A stretch of 64,000 nt of DNA from Haloarcula salina (GTDB lineage Archaea; Halobacteriota; Halobacteria; Halobacteriales; Haloarculaceae). Below, in pieces: positions 8,096-15,890 of this stretch. The stretch lies in contig NZ_WRXL01000007.1 in the NCBI RefSeq assembly GCF_010119195.1, positions 124,001-188,000 of the forward strand. The letters run 5' to 3'. The notes beneath the pieces were generated by a model. That model saw only the letters and a program-made list of their open reading frames with translations. It ran no database searches and was not told the origin of the DNA. A program made the translations under genes and the position numbers. Numbering within the stretch: the stretch's first letter is position 1; each line of letters opens with the position of its first letter.

Positions 8096-8418
8096 AACGG
8101 GACGAGCGAGCGCAGTTGCGACAGCAGGCTGTTCCGGGTCGCCTCGCGTCGGCGCTCGAACACGGGGTGGAGGGCGTTCAGGAGGTCCTGTTCGTTCTCG
8201 AACCGCGTCGCGTTCGCCTCCGAGAGCGCCTCGGCGACGGTCATCGAGTGTCCCGACGCGTCGAACGGGACCGAGACGTGACCGGCGGCGTCGCGGACCT
8301 CGTCGGCGGTCGCGGGATAGTCGATCTCCACGTCCGAGAGGCGGTCGTCGAGGGCCGCGATACCGAACTCGATGACGTCCGGTTCGTCGTTGTTGTCGGC
8401 TGGTGGCCGTACTCCCAT
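8092..8418 (-). CDS. Haloarchaeal DUF5789-like protein, 108 aa
   Basis: A small soluble protein: IEFGIAALDDRLSDVEIDYP, then ATADEVRDAAGHVSVPFDA, MTVAEALSEANATRFENE, and a C-terminal helix ending LLSQLRSLVPF. The layout (short strand, helix, VPxxASG turn, helix) matches what I recall of the halobacterial DUF5789 family, whose function is unknown. It is convergent with aglJ (4-nt overlap). An A/T run (ATAGAAAAATCTG, ~8442-8454) upstream of the ATG can serve as the TATA region. The family label is from memory. Confidence 0.65.
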   Translation of the reverse strand: MGVRPPADNNDEPDVIEFGIAALDDRLSDVEIDYPATADEVRDAAGHVSVPFDASGHSMTVAEALSEANATRFENEQDLLNALHPVFERRREATRNSLLSQLRSLVPF

Positions 8419-8506
8419 TGTGAGAGAGGTGGGACCGGGGGATAGAAAAATCTGTGTTGTCGGACGAGCGCCGGAGCCGACGCGCTATCGACCGACGAAC
8501 GCCGCT

Positions 8507-8866
8507 TCAGGCCTCGCGCTGGCAGTCGGCCAGCCACTCGTCGGCCCACGTCTCGATCTCCTCGAACACGGGACAGAGCGACTCCCCCTTCGGCGTCAGC
8601 CGGTAGTACGTGGCGACCGGCGCGTCCTCCTCCAGACGGCGGTCGACGAAATCCATCTCCTGGAGGTCGTCGAGGACCCGCGAGAGCGTCCGGGAACTGG
8701 CATCGGTCGCCCGCTTGAGTTCGTTGAAGCGGTGCTCGCCGTTCCGGAGCTGGTGCAAGACGACGAGCCGCCAGCGCGAGCCGATCTGGTCGAGAGACTT
8801 CACGACCGCACAGGGACCGCTCTTTTCCTCCTCCTTCGCCGCGTCGGTGAATACTTCCGAAGACAT
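8507..8866 (-). CDS. HxlR-family winged-helix transcriptional regulator, 119 aa
   Basis: A DNA-binding protein of the MarR-like HxlR family. Cys19 in SGPCAVVKSLDQIGSRW is the position where redox- or electrophile-sensing HxlR proteins carry their reactive Cys. The winged helix follows: HRFNELKRATDASSRTLSRV, LDDLQEMDFVDRR and the wing YYRLTPKGESL. A second Cys lies at about residue 100. The ATG at 8866 is chosen because the in-frame extension upstream would run through the promoter of the divergent peptide/DoxX operon. The protein probably regulates itself and that operon through the inverted repeat at 8909-8924; this last point is inference. Confidence 0.85.
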   Translation of the reverse strand: MSSEVFTDAAKEEEKSGPCAVVKSLDQIGSRWRLVVLHQLRNGEHRFNELKRATDASSRTLSRVLDDLQEMDFVDRRLEEDAPVATYYRLTPKGESLCPVFEEIETWADEWLADCQREA

Positions 8867-8902
8867 CGGTGTTACCTGGTGTCTCCATTGTCCGGGAAGC
8901 GA

Positions 8903-8908
8903 TATATA
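8903..8908. promoter_or_regulatory. Shared bidirectional TATA element
   Basis: The self-complementary box TATATA lies 27-32 nt from the ATG of the peptide/DoxX operon (8935, +) and 37-42 nt from the ATG of the HxlR gene (8866, -). It is the only AT-rich box in the gap and is correctly spaced for both directions. Confidence 0.5.
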
Positions 8909-8924
8909 GGTTCGGATTCGAACC
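8909..8924. promoter_or_regulatory. Inverted repeat, candidate HxlR operator
   Basis: GGTTCG (8909-8914), GATT, CGAACC (8919-8924): perfect 6-bp arms directly abutting the TATATA box on the DoxX side. A protein bound here would cover the TATA/start region of both transcripts. Assignment to the neighbouring HxlR regulator is by position only. Confidence 0.5.
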
Positions 8925-8934
8925 AAGTAACGTA

Positions 8935-9003
8935 ATGAAACCGCAATACTTCGGTTCGCTGTACCGCTCTCAAACCGCTGACGCCGCGGGGGTGAGCGCC
9001 TGA
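8935..9003 (+). CDS. 22-aa leader peptide ORF coupled to DoxX
   Basis: An ATG-started 22-codon frame (MKPQYFGSLYRSQTADAAGV plus SA) whose TGA overlaps the DoxX ATG as TGATG at 9001-9005. It begins 27 nt after the TATA box, so it is the first start codon on the predicted transcript, and translation of DoxX would depend on termination and re-initiation. It may be a real short protein or a coupling/attenuation leader. The peptide is not recognised. Main support is position and overlap rather than known homology. Confidence 0.5.
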   Translation: MKPQYFGSLYRSQTADAAGVSA

Positions 9004-9422
9004 TGGCGTTCGAGACCGCCGGCGCGGCCGAACTGTTCCTCGTCGCCCGCGTGTTGTTCGGCGGCGTCCTCGCGTTCATGGGCCTGAACCACTTCAGCAG
9101 CGCCGAGCAGCTGGCACCCTACGCCGAGGCGAAGGGTCTCCCCGCCCCGACCGCGGCCGTCTACGGCAGCGGCGGCCTGCTCGCCGTGAGCGGGGTTTTC
9201 GTCGTCCTCGGGATCTATCCGGTCGTCGCTGCGGGCGCGCTCGCGACGTTCCTCGTCGGCTCCGCCGTCGCGATGCACGACTTCTGGGCCGTTCCCGACG
9301 ACCAGACGCAGGACGAACTGACGCAGTTCCTGAAGAACGTCGCCCTCGCGGGCGGCGCGCTCGCCGTGCTCGCGGTCGCCGGCACGTCCTGGACCTACAG
9401 CGTCGGCATCGGTCTCGTCTAG
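9003..9422 (+). CDS. DoxX-family membrane protein, 139 aa
   Basis: A four-helix membrane protein of the DoxX/DoxD superfamily. The first helix carries VARVLFGGVLAFMGLNHFSS, followed by the usual YAEAKGLPAPTAAVYGSGGL segment, then LGIYPVVAAGALATFLVGSA and a last helix ALAGGALAVLAVAG. DoxX proteins are small membrane components linked to thiosulfate:quinone oxidoreductase in Acidianus and to oxidative-stress protection in mycobacteria; the substrate here is unknown. Divergence from an HxlR regulator that has the redox-Cys position favours a role in redox or electrophile defence. Its start overlaps the stop of a 22-codon frame. Confidence 0.8.
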   Translation: MAFETAGAAELFLVARVLFGGVLAFMGLNHFSSAEQLAPYAEAKGLPAPTAAVYGSGGLLAVSGVFVVLGIYPVVAAGALATFLVGSAVAMHDFWAVPDDQTQDELTQFLKNVALAGGALAVLAVAGTSWTYSVGIGLV

Positions 9423-9550
9423 GCGGCCACCGTCCCGAGGACACGTTCGCTGTCGACCGTCGTCGGGATGGTCGCGAGTGCCTGTTTTCCGCCGACTCGA
9501 CCGCCGTCCGCCGTCACTCCTAAGCCGTCCCGTACCTGAACTGAGCGTGA

Positions 9551-11221
9551 ATGATCCAGTCGCTGCCGACGGACGCGCTGCCGACGCCGCCAGCGTGGCT
9601 GCCGTGGCAGGAACTGGTCGTCCTCGCCGTGGTCGTCGCGGTCCTCCTCGGCGTCCGTCGAATCGCCGGCGACCGGCCCGGCAATGCGCTTCGGGCGCGA
9701 CTGCTTCTCGGCGTTCCATGGGGGACGCTGCTGACGATGGGCGGCGTCCTCGCCGTGTATCTGTTCGTCCAGGGCGCGTGGTGGTACCCCCGGAACCCGC
9801 TGGTCACGCCGTTCCGGACGTGGTCGTACTTCTATCCGCTGGGGATGCTCACCGGGGCCTTCACCCACGGCGGTCAGGGCCACGTCACCGGGAACCTCGT
9901 GGGGACGCTGGTGTACGGGTCGGTGGCCGAGTACGTCTGGGGCCACTACCCCCGAAAGCGCGGCGCGCAGACGTTCACGTCCCTGCGGACGAATCCCTTT
10001 GCACGGATCCTCGCGGTCCCGGTCGTCCTGTCCGTCGTCGGCGTCTACACCGCGGTGTTCGCCGTCGGGCCAGTCGTCGGCTTCTCGGGCGTTGTGTTCG
10101 CCCTCGCTGGGTTCGCGCTCGTGACGCGGCCGACGCTGTTCCTCGGCGCGCTGGTCGGGAGCCGCGTCGTGGACCTCCTGTACTCGGCGCTCCGGTATCC
10201 GGTGTCGACGGCGTCGGGCCAGACCCGGTTCGTGACGCCCTGGTGGTCGAACGTCGCCATCCAGGGCCACGCCATCGGCCTGCTCGCCGGCATCGTCGTG
10301 GCCGCCGGCCTGCTGTGGTACCGCAACGAGCGTCCCAGCGCGCCGCGGGTGTTCTTCGCGGCGCTCGTCTTCGCCGTCTTTCAGGGGCTCTGGGCGGTGT
10401 ACGTCCCGCTCGGCGGCGGCCGGTTCCGGCTGTATCGCTTCCTCGGCGCGGCGCTGGTGTTCGTCCTCGCGTTCCTGACCGCGGCGGTGACGCTCGACGC
10501 CGACCGCCCGAGGGTCCCGAGCTTCGACCGCCGACCTGCGTCGCTCGCCGGCGTCGTCATCGTCGTCGCGCTGGGCGCACTCTGTGTCGCGTCCGTCCCG
10601 ACGAACGTCGTCGACCTGCAGGCCGACGACCTGCCCGAAGACGGCGTCGAGGTGCGAGACTACGCCGTCACCTACGACGAGGACGTGCCGAACCGCTACT
10701 TCGAGAACATCTGGTACCCGACGCAGGGGGGCGTCTCGGTCAACGCGAGCGGCGTCATCGTCGCCAGCGCCGAGCGGGAGGTGTGGATCGTCGCCGTCCA
10801 GCCCGGTCGGCTCGCTGTCGACGGCCGCGAGACCGTGACCGTCGGCGGGCCGACGTGGCGCTCGTCAGTGCACGCGACGCGGACCGACTGGTCGGTGCTC
10901 GGCAACGAGAGCGTCTATCGGGTGCAGCTACGGCCGGCCGGCGGCGAGCGACGGACGGTCTACACGTCCGAACCGTCGACGGCGGACGTGATACTCGACG
11001 GGCGGAACGTGACGCTGTCGGCGAGCGAAGGGGGCTTCGACATCGCGGTCACCGACGGCAACGAGACGGTCGGCCGCGGTCCGCTCCCGGCGAACATGAC
11101 GCGAGCGACCATCGGCGGGCTCACGTTCGAGCGCAACCGGACGCGGCTGTACGCGCGGACCGACGGGACGCGCGTCCAGGTCGCGGAGCGGCGACAGCGC
11201 GACCGCGAGCGGAGCCGCTGA
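9551..11221 (+). CDS. Rhomboid-family intramembrane serine protease with C-terminal extension, 556 aa
   Basis: A rhomboid protease, which cleaves membrane proteins within their membrane segments. The catalytic pair is visible: Ser179 in GFSG (177-180) and His240 in QGHAIGLLAG. The earlier rhomboid motif HVTGN (111-115), after FTHGG, sits in the TM2 position. About ten membrane segments reach residue ~365. The last ~190 residues form a soluble, Thr/Val-rich beta-type region with several NxS/T sites (VNASG, GNESV, GRNVTL, ANMTR), probably outside the cell and glycosylated. This domain makes the protein about twice the size of a minimal rhomboid. Stand-alone gene; substrate unknown. Confidence 0.82.
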   Translation: MIQSLPTDALPTPPAWLPWQELVVLAVVVAVLLGVRRIAGDRPGNALRARLLLGVPWGTLLTMGGVLAVYLFVQGAWWYPRNPLVTPFRTWSYFYPLGMLTGAFTHGGQGHVTGNLVGTLVYGSVAEYVWGHYPRKRGAQTFTSLRTNPFARILAVPVVLSVVGVYTAVFAVGPVVGFSGVVFALAGFALVTRPTLFLGALVGSRVVDLLYSALRYPVSTASGQTRFVTPWWSNVAIQGHAIGLLAGIVVAAGLLWYRNERPSAPRVFFAALVFAVFQGLWAVYVPLGGGRFRLYRFLGAALVFVLAFLTAAVTLDADRPRVPSFDRRPASLAGVVIVVALGALCVASVPTNVVDLQADDLPEDGVEVRDYAVTYDEDVPNRYFENIWYPTQGGVSVNASGVIVASAEREVWIVAVQPGRLAVDGRETVTVGGPTWRSSVHATRTDWSVLGNESVYRVQLRPAGGERRTVYTSEPSTADVILDGRNVTLSASEGGFDIAVTDGNETVGRGPLPANMTRATIGGLTFERNRTRLYARTDGTRVQVAERRQRDRERSR

Positions 11222-11263
11222 ACCGATGAGTCCCGTCCGATACTCGACCGTACACTGACTGTT

Positions 11264-11312
11264 ATCGGCCGCTGTCGCCCAGTCGATCATCGGCCGCTGT
11301 CGCCCCAGTCGA
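11264..11312. repeat. Short imperfect tandem duplication at the 3' end of the METTL5-like gene
   Basis: ATCGGCCGCTGTCGCCC plus AGTCGATC (from ~11264) is immediately repeated as ATCGGCCGCTGTCGCCCC plus AGTCGATC, the second copy having one extra C. The stop codon of the methylase (complement of 11287-11289) is formed at the junction. It looks like a recent slippage or tandem duplication of the gene's tail. Confidence 0.7.
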
Positions 11313-11925
11313 TCCGGTAGACTTCGGCTGTGATGGTCCGGCGCTCGTCCTCGTGGAAGTCGAACTGCCGAGGGAGATCGAACTCCGTCTCGAAGGCGTG
11401 GGTGACCTCGCCGCCGTTGTCCGTGGCGAAGGCCTCGACGAACTCGCGGCTCCCCTCGTTGTGGACGGAGTAGGAGACGCTCGAAACGGCCGCCGCGGTT
11501 TCGAGAAAGCGACGGTCGGCGTGCTCGTTGTCCGACTGCGCGCCGAACGGCGGGTTCATGACGACCGTCGTCTCGTCGACGGGCGGACACAGCGGTGCCG
11601 CCGTCGCGTCCGCGCGCACCCACGAGACCGACGTGGTCGACCCGACCTTGCGCTCGTTGTCACGGGCGGTCGACAGCGGTGCGGGGTCGATGTCGAGACC
11701 GACGACCCGGGACGGCGACCGGAGCGCGGCTCCGAGCGCCAGCATGCCGGTCCCGCAGCCGAGGTCGACGACCGTCCGGTCCTGAACGTCGCCCTGCAGG
11801 TCCGCGGTGTGGACGAGGTGGGCCGCCAAGTCCGGCGGCGTCCGGTACTGTTCGAGACTGGCCCGCGGGTCGTCGAACCCAGCGACGACGGCGAGCTGCT
11901 GGGCGAGCGCGCTCTTTGTCGGCAT
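11287..11925 (-). CDS. METTL5-like N6-adenine RNA methyltransferase, 212 aa
   Basis: A class I SAM-dependent methylase. Motif I is VVDLGCGTGML (52-62), motif II VVGLDID (74-80), and the catalytic N6-adenine motif IV is NPPFG (124-128). SLEQYRTPPDLAAHLVH at the N-terminus and VYRIDWG at the C-terminus match METTL5-type proteins, whose eukaryotic member makes m6A on 18S rRNA; an rRNA target is therefore likely here. The ATG at 11925 is chosen; the in-frame TTG 27 nt upstream gives an untypical extension. The last codons and stop lie within a short tandem duplication (11264-11312). Confidence 0.82.
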   Translation of the reverse strand: MPTKSALAQQLAVVAGFDDPRASLEQYRTPPDLAAHLVHTADLQGDVQDRTVVDLGCGTGMLALGAALRSPSRVVGLDIDPAPLSTARDNERKVGSTTSVSWVRADATAAPLCPPVDETTVVMNPPFGAQSDNEHADRRFLETAAAVSSVSYSVHNEGSREFVEAFATDNGGEVTHAFETEFDLPRQFDFHEDERRTITAEVYRIDWGDSGR

Positions 11926-11975
11926 CAGCGCCCATACGCCAGATTCATGCAAAAATGTTTGGAAATGCTCGAAGG

Positions 11976-13046
11976 TTATACTCCCAGCGGGAGGTCGACC
12001 ACGAAGGCCGCGCCCCCGAGATCGCTGTCCTCGACGTGGATCGATCCGCCGTAGCTGTCGACCATCGCGTCGACGAAGTAGAGCCCGAACCCGGTCCCGG
12101 TGGACTCCGTCCCCTTCTTCCCGCGACGGAAGACCGTTCGCCGCTCGGCCGGAGAGACGCCCGGCCCGTCGTCGGCGACTCGGACCGTCACCGAGGACTC
12201 GTCGAGCGTCGTCGTGACGGACACGGTCACGTCGTCGCCGCCGTGCTCGACGGCGTTGATAAACAGATTGCTGAACACGTCCTCGAGGAGTTCGTCGGCC
12301 TGGACGACGACGTCCACCGGTTCCACGGTCACGCGGCAGCCGTCGCTCATCGACCGCGCCCGGTCGGCCGCGGCTTCGATGGCCGGTGCGAGTTCGACCC
12401 GACTGACGTCGGTGATACCCTGCTCGGACACCGTGTCGAGCACCGATCGGACCTTTCCGGTCAACGCGATGATGTCGTCGCTCCAGTCGACGATCGTCGC
12501 CGCGAACTCGCCCTGCTGACCGCCGAGTTCCGCCTCCAGCATCTCGCCTCTGGCCCGAATGACGTTCATCCCGTTGAGCATGTCGTGACGGAGGATGCTG
12601 TTGAAGAACTCCATCCGGTCGGCCTGGCGACGGAGCCGGTCTTGCTGGCGGCTCCGAACGACGGTGTACCGGAGCGCTCTGACGAGGCGATCGCCGTCAA
12701 GATCGCCTTTCGGGAGGTAGTCCTGTGCCCCGCGCCTGACCGCTTCGAGCGCCGTTTCCTGGTCGCTCATCCCCGTCAGGACGATGATCGGCGTCTCCGC
12801 GAGCAGGTCGGTCGCCCTGTCGAGCGTTTCCAGTCCGGTCGATCCGGGGAGGCCGAGGTCGAGCAGTACCACGTCGTGGCTCGCGGCTTCGCCGGCGGCC
12901 TCGTCCAGGGACTCCACGTGGTCCAGCGTCAGGTCGTCGACGAACTGCGAGACCGCCGGGAGATCGAGGTAGTGCTCGACGAGCTTCGCGTCGCCGGGGT
13001 TGTCTTCCACGAGGAGGACATCGAGCCGCGTGGACGTCTCCGACAT
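11976..13046 (-). CDS. Response-regulator receiver / histidine kinase hybrid, 356 aa
   Basis: An N-terminal receiver domain (1-125) with VEDNPGD, phospho-acceptor Asp63 in LLDLGLPG and Lys113 in YLPKGD. A short coiled linker follows, then a HisKA-like helix with His154 in FFNSILRHDMLNGM, and an HATPase_c domain (~245-355) with N-box FSNLFINAVEH, G1 VADDGPGV and G2 GTGFGLYFV. No membrane segment. In haloarchaea such REC-kinase hybrids receive phosphate from one system and pass it on. It lies 3 bp downstream of the stand-alone response regulator and in line with the PAS/GAF kinase, so the three form one operon. Confidence 0.88.
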   Translation of the reverse strand: MSETSTRLDVLLVEDNPGDAKLVEHYLDLPAVSQFVDDLTLDHVESLDEAAGEAASHDVVLLDLGLPGSTGLETLDRATDLLAETPIIVLTGMSDQETALEAVRRGAQDYLPKGDLDGDRLVRALRYTVVRSRQQDRLRRQADRMEFFNSILRHDMLNGMNVIRARGEMLEAELGGQQGEFAATIVDWSDDIIALTGKVRSVLDTVSEQGITDVSRVELAPAIEAAADRARSMSDGCRVTVEPVDVVVQADELLEDVFSNLFINAVEHGGDDVTVSVTTTLDESSVTVRVADDGPGVSPAERRTVFRRGKKGTESTGTGFGLYFVDAMVDSYGGSIHVEDSDLGGAAFVVDLPLGV

Positions 13047-13049
13047 CGG

Positions 13050-13496
13050 TCACTTCGGGGGCCGCTTGACGACGGTCAGCCAGAAGTCCTCGATTCGATT
13101 GATCGTGTCGATGAAGCCGTCGAAGTTCACCGGTTTCGTGAGATAGGCGTTCGCGTGCAGGTCGTACGAGGCGACGATGTCTTCTTCGGCCTCCGAACTC
13201 GTCAGCACGACGACGGGGATGCGCCGCAGTTCCGGATCGGACTTCACGTCGTCGAGGACCTCGCGGCCACCCTTTCGCGGCATGTTGAGATCCAGCAACA
13301 GCAGGTCCGGTCGCGGTTTGTCGTCGTACTCGTTTTCCCTTCGCAGGAACTGGAGCGCCTCGACGCCGTCGGTGACGACGTGGAGGTTGTTGAGTACGTT
13401 CCCCTTCTCGAGGGCCTTCTCCGTCAGTTTCACGTCGCCGGGGTTGTCCTCGGCGAGCAGTATCTCGATCGGTTCTCCGTTTGGGTTCTCAGACAT
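13050..13496 (-). CDS. Single-domain response regulator (CheY/Rcp type), 148 aa
   Basis: A stand-alone receiver domain: acidic pocket LLAEDNPGD (~13-21), phospho-acceptor Asp69 in [13 protein letters not shown], Thr/Ser switch in [12 protein letters not shown] and Lys121 in AYLTKPV. There is no output domain, so it signals by protein contact, like the Rcp1-type partners of phytochrome-like kinases. The start overlaps the end of the upstream PAS/GAF kinase gene by 8 nt, so the two are co-translated and almost certainly a cognate pair. The ATG at 13496 gives the family opening [20 protein letters not shown]. Confidence 0.9.
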   Translation of the reverse strand: MSENPNGEPIEILLAEDNPGDVKLTEKALEKGNVLNNLHVVTDGVEALQFLRRENEYDDKPRPDLLLLDLNMPRKGGREVLDDVKSDPELRRIPVVVLTSSEAEEDIVASYDLHANAYLTKPVNFDGFIDTINRIEDFWLTVVKRPPK

Positions 13497-15822
13497 AGTT
13501 CTCCTGTTCTGTGACCGCTGGCACGGTAAACCGGAACGTCGCGCCCTCGCCGGGCGGCGACTCGACCCAGATCTCGCCCCCGTGCCGGTGGACGATGCGC
13601 TCACAGACGGGGAGCCCGATGCCGGTCCCCTCGGCGTCGTGGGTCCCTGCGCGCGTGAACACTTCGAAGACGTCCTCTCTCGCGGACTCCGGAATCCCGG
13701 GCCCGTTGTCGGAGACGCTGAACGTCACCATCTCCTCGCCACGCTCGGCGTCGATTTCGATCCGCGGCGGCGTTTCGCCGTCGTCGGCGTACGTGACGGC
13801 GTTTTTGACGAGGTTCTGGAAGACCTGGCCGAGCTGGTTCGAGTCTGCCTCCACAGGGGGGAGATCCGCCGCCGTCACCTCCGCGTCGGCGTCCGCGATG
13901 TGGAACTGGAGGGCGGTGATCGTCTCGTCGAGGACGGCGGTGGCGTCGGTCTCTTCGAACTCCCTGGCGTCCGTCTGGACCCGCGAGTACGCCAGCAGGC
14001 CGTCGATCATCTCCTGCATCCGACGAGCACCGTCGACCGCGAACGCCATGTACTCGCTGGCCTCGTCGTCCAGGTCGTCGCCGTACTCCGAATCGAGGAG
14101 GTCGACGTAACTCGAAACCATCCGGAGCGGCTCCTGCAGGTCGTGTGAGGCCACGTAGGCGAACTGCTGGAGGCTCTCGTTGGAGCGTTCGAGTTCGTCG
14201 CGATACTCGCGGAGTTCGTGCGCCCGCTCGGCCCGATCGAGCGCCGCGGTTGTCGTGCTCGAGAGAATCTCGAGGAGATGGCGCTCGGTCTCGCCGTACT
14301 GCTCGACCGACTCAGCGCCGATCATCAGCATGCCGTATTCGTCCAGCGGGAGACACAGGACCGACCGGAGCGGAGCGTCCGGGTTCGACGGAGCCGACAG
14401 CTCCCGGTAGTCCCGGATATAGGTCACCTCGCCGTCCTCGAAGATCGACATCTCGTCGTGACCCGGCTCGACGGGAGCCACGTCGACGTCGTCGGGCGGT
14501 TCGAACTCGGCGTTCTCGATCGTGGTACCGACGAGATTGAGCTCGTGGGCCTCCTCGTCGTAGGCCCACATCGCCGCGAGCGGTCGCCCGGTCACGTCTC
14601 GGGCGATCCGCGTCACCGCGTCGCCGATCTCCTCGCGCGACTCCGCGAACAGCAGCTCCTGCGTGGCGTCGTTGAGCCGTTCGACGCGGGCCTGCCGGCG
14701 CGTCAGTTCGGTGATGTCGCGCGCGACGCCGACGACGTTCTTCAGATCGCCCGCGTCGTCGTGGACCGGCTGATACCACGTCTCGAACGTCAGACCGTCT
14801 AGGGCTTGCGTCGTACGCACCTCCTCGCCGTCGAGCGCCGCGGTCACGGCGTCGATCACGTCCGGATAGCCGGCGTAGGCGTCGAAGACCGAGACGCCCT
14901 CGAGCTCGCCCGCTTCGAGCCCGAGCGTCGCCAGTCCCCGTCCAGCCGAGTGAGTGAACACGCCGTCCGGGTCGAGCGTGAACACGACGACCGGGAGATT
15001 ATCGACCATCGTCCGGAGCTGTTCGTTCCGTTCCTTGCGTCGCCGTTCCCGCTCCCGGCGCGTGGTGACGTCCGCGAGACTCACGACGACTCGCTCGATG
15101 CTCCCGCCGTCGCCGAACATTGGCGTCGCGCTGACCGAGGCGACGACCTTCTCTCCGTCCCCTCGCGTGAATCTCAGTTCGGTGTCCGTGACGGTCGACC
15201 CGGTCTCGAGAACGCGCTCGACGGGTGCCCTGTCTTCGCTGAGCGGGTCTCCATCGACCGTGCGCAGATCGAACTGCACCGGGACGGACTCCGCACCGAC
15301 GAGTTCCGCCCGGTCGACCCCGAGCATCGACTCCGCCCGTTCGTTCGTCCGCTGGATCGTTCCGTCGGCGCCGTGGATGACGATCCCGACGGGGCTGACG
15401 TCCAGCAGCCTGTCGAGGAGGTTCCGCTCGGTGCGGTACCGTTGCTCTGCGGCCCGATACTCGGTCACGTCCCGGGCGTAGGCGACGACTCGCGGTTCCC
15501 CGTCGATGGTCGTCCCCCGGAGTTCGACGTCGGTCCATCGTGGGTCACCGTCCGGACCCTCGACTTTCCACTCCACGTGTGACTCGCCGGTCTCGTGAGC
15601 GGTCCGTATCAGGTCGTTCGCCGCGGCCGTCGAGTACTCCGGGGGGCTGAAATCCCCGACGTGCATCCCGGCGATCTGCTCGGGGTCGACGCCGAGGAGG
15701 TCGGCCGCGGCGGCGTTCGCCCCGGTGACCTCGCCGGAGTCGGGATCGTGAACGAAAATCGGGTCCGGGGACGCGTCGAACACGTCCCGGTAGGGCTGGC
15801 TCTCACCCTCTGTCGAGGCCAT
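13489..15822 (-). CDS. Multi-PAS/GAF histidine kinase, 777 aa
   Basis: A cytosolic sensor kinase with no membrane segment. Three PAS domains (about 1-125, 130-255, 265-385) are separated by coiled linkers (e.g. [18 protein letters not shown]). A GAF domain (~390-545) follows, then HisKA with phospho-acceptor His560 in [17 protein letters not shown] and HATPase_c (~660-770) with N-box [18 protein letters not shown] and [12 protein letters not shown]. The kinase core is the type found in phytochrome-like and haloarchaeal PAS kinases. No conserved chromophore Cys is evident in the GAF domain. The signal is unknown. First gene of the kinase/regulator/hybrid operon. Confidence 0.9.
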   Translation of the reverse strand: MASTEGESQPYRDVFDASPDPIFVHDPDSGEVTGANAAAADLLGVDPEQIAGMHVGDFSPPEYSTAAANDLIRTAHETGESHVEWKVEGPDGDPRWTDVELRGTTIDGEPRVVAYARDVTEYRAAEQRYRTERNLLDRLLDVSPVGIVIHGADGTIQRTNERAESMLGVDRAELVGAESVPVQFDLRTVDGDPLSEDRAPVERVLETGSTVTDTELRFTRGDGEKVVASVSATPMFGDGGSIERVVVSLADVTTRRERERRRKERNEQLRTMVDNLPVVVFTLDPDGVFTHSAGRGLATLGLEAGELEGVSVFDAYAGYPDVIDAVTAALDGEEVRTTQALDGLTFETWYQPVHDDAGDLKNVVGVARDITELTRRQARVERLNDATQELLFAESREEIGDAVTRIARDVTGRPLAAMWAYDEEAHELNLVGTTIENAEFEPPDDVDVAPVEPGHDEMSIFEDGEVTYIRDYRELSAPSNPDAPLRSVLCLPLDEYGMLMIGAESVEQYGETERHLLEILSSTTTAALDRAERAHELREYRDELERSNESLQQFAYVASHDLQEPLRMVSSYVDLLDSEYGDDLDDEASEYMAFAVDGARRMQEMIDGLLAYSRVQTDAREFEETDATAVLDETITALQFHIADADAEVTAADLPPVEADSNQLGQVFQNLVKNAVTYADDGETPPRIEIDAERGEEMVTFSVSDNGPGIPESAREDVFEVFTRAGTHDAEGTGIGLPVCERIVHRHGGEIWVESPPGEGATFRFTVPAVTEQENYV

Positions 15823-15890
15823 AGCGATGAATCGGCTGGCAGATATAAGGAACTACGCGTCCGGTTCTCAGATGCGAAAATCAGATCCGG

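Noticed and set aside
8909-8924. GGTTCGGATTCGAACC looks like a tRNA T-arm
   Set aside because: No acceptor, D or anticodon arms around it; it sits at a promoter and is better explained as an operator.
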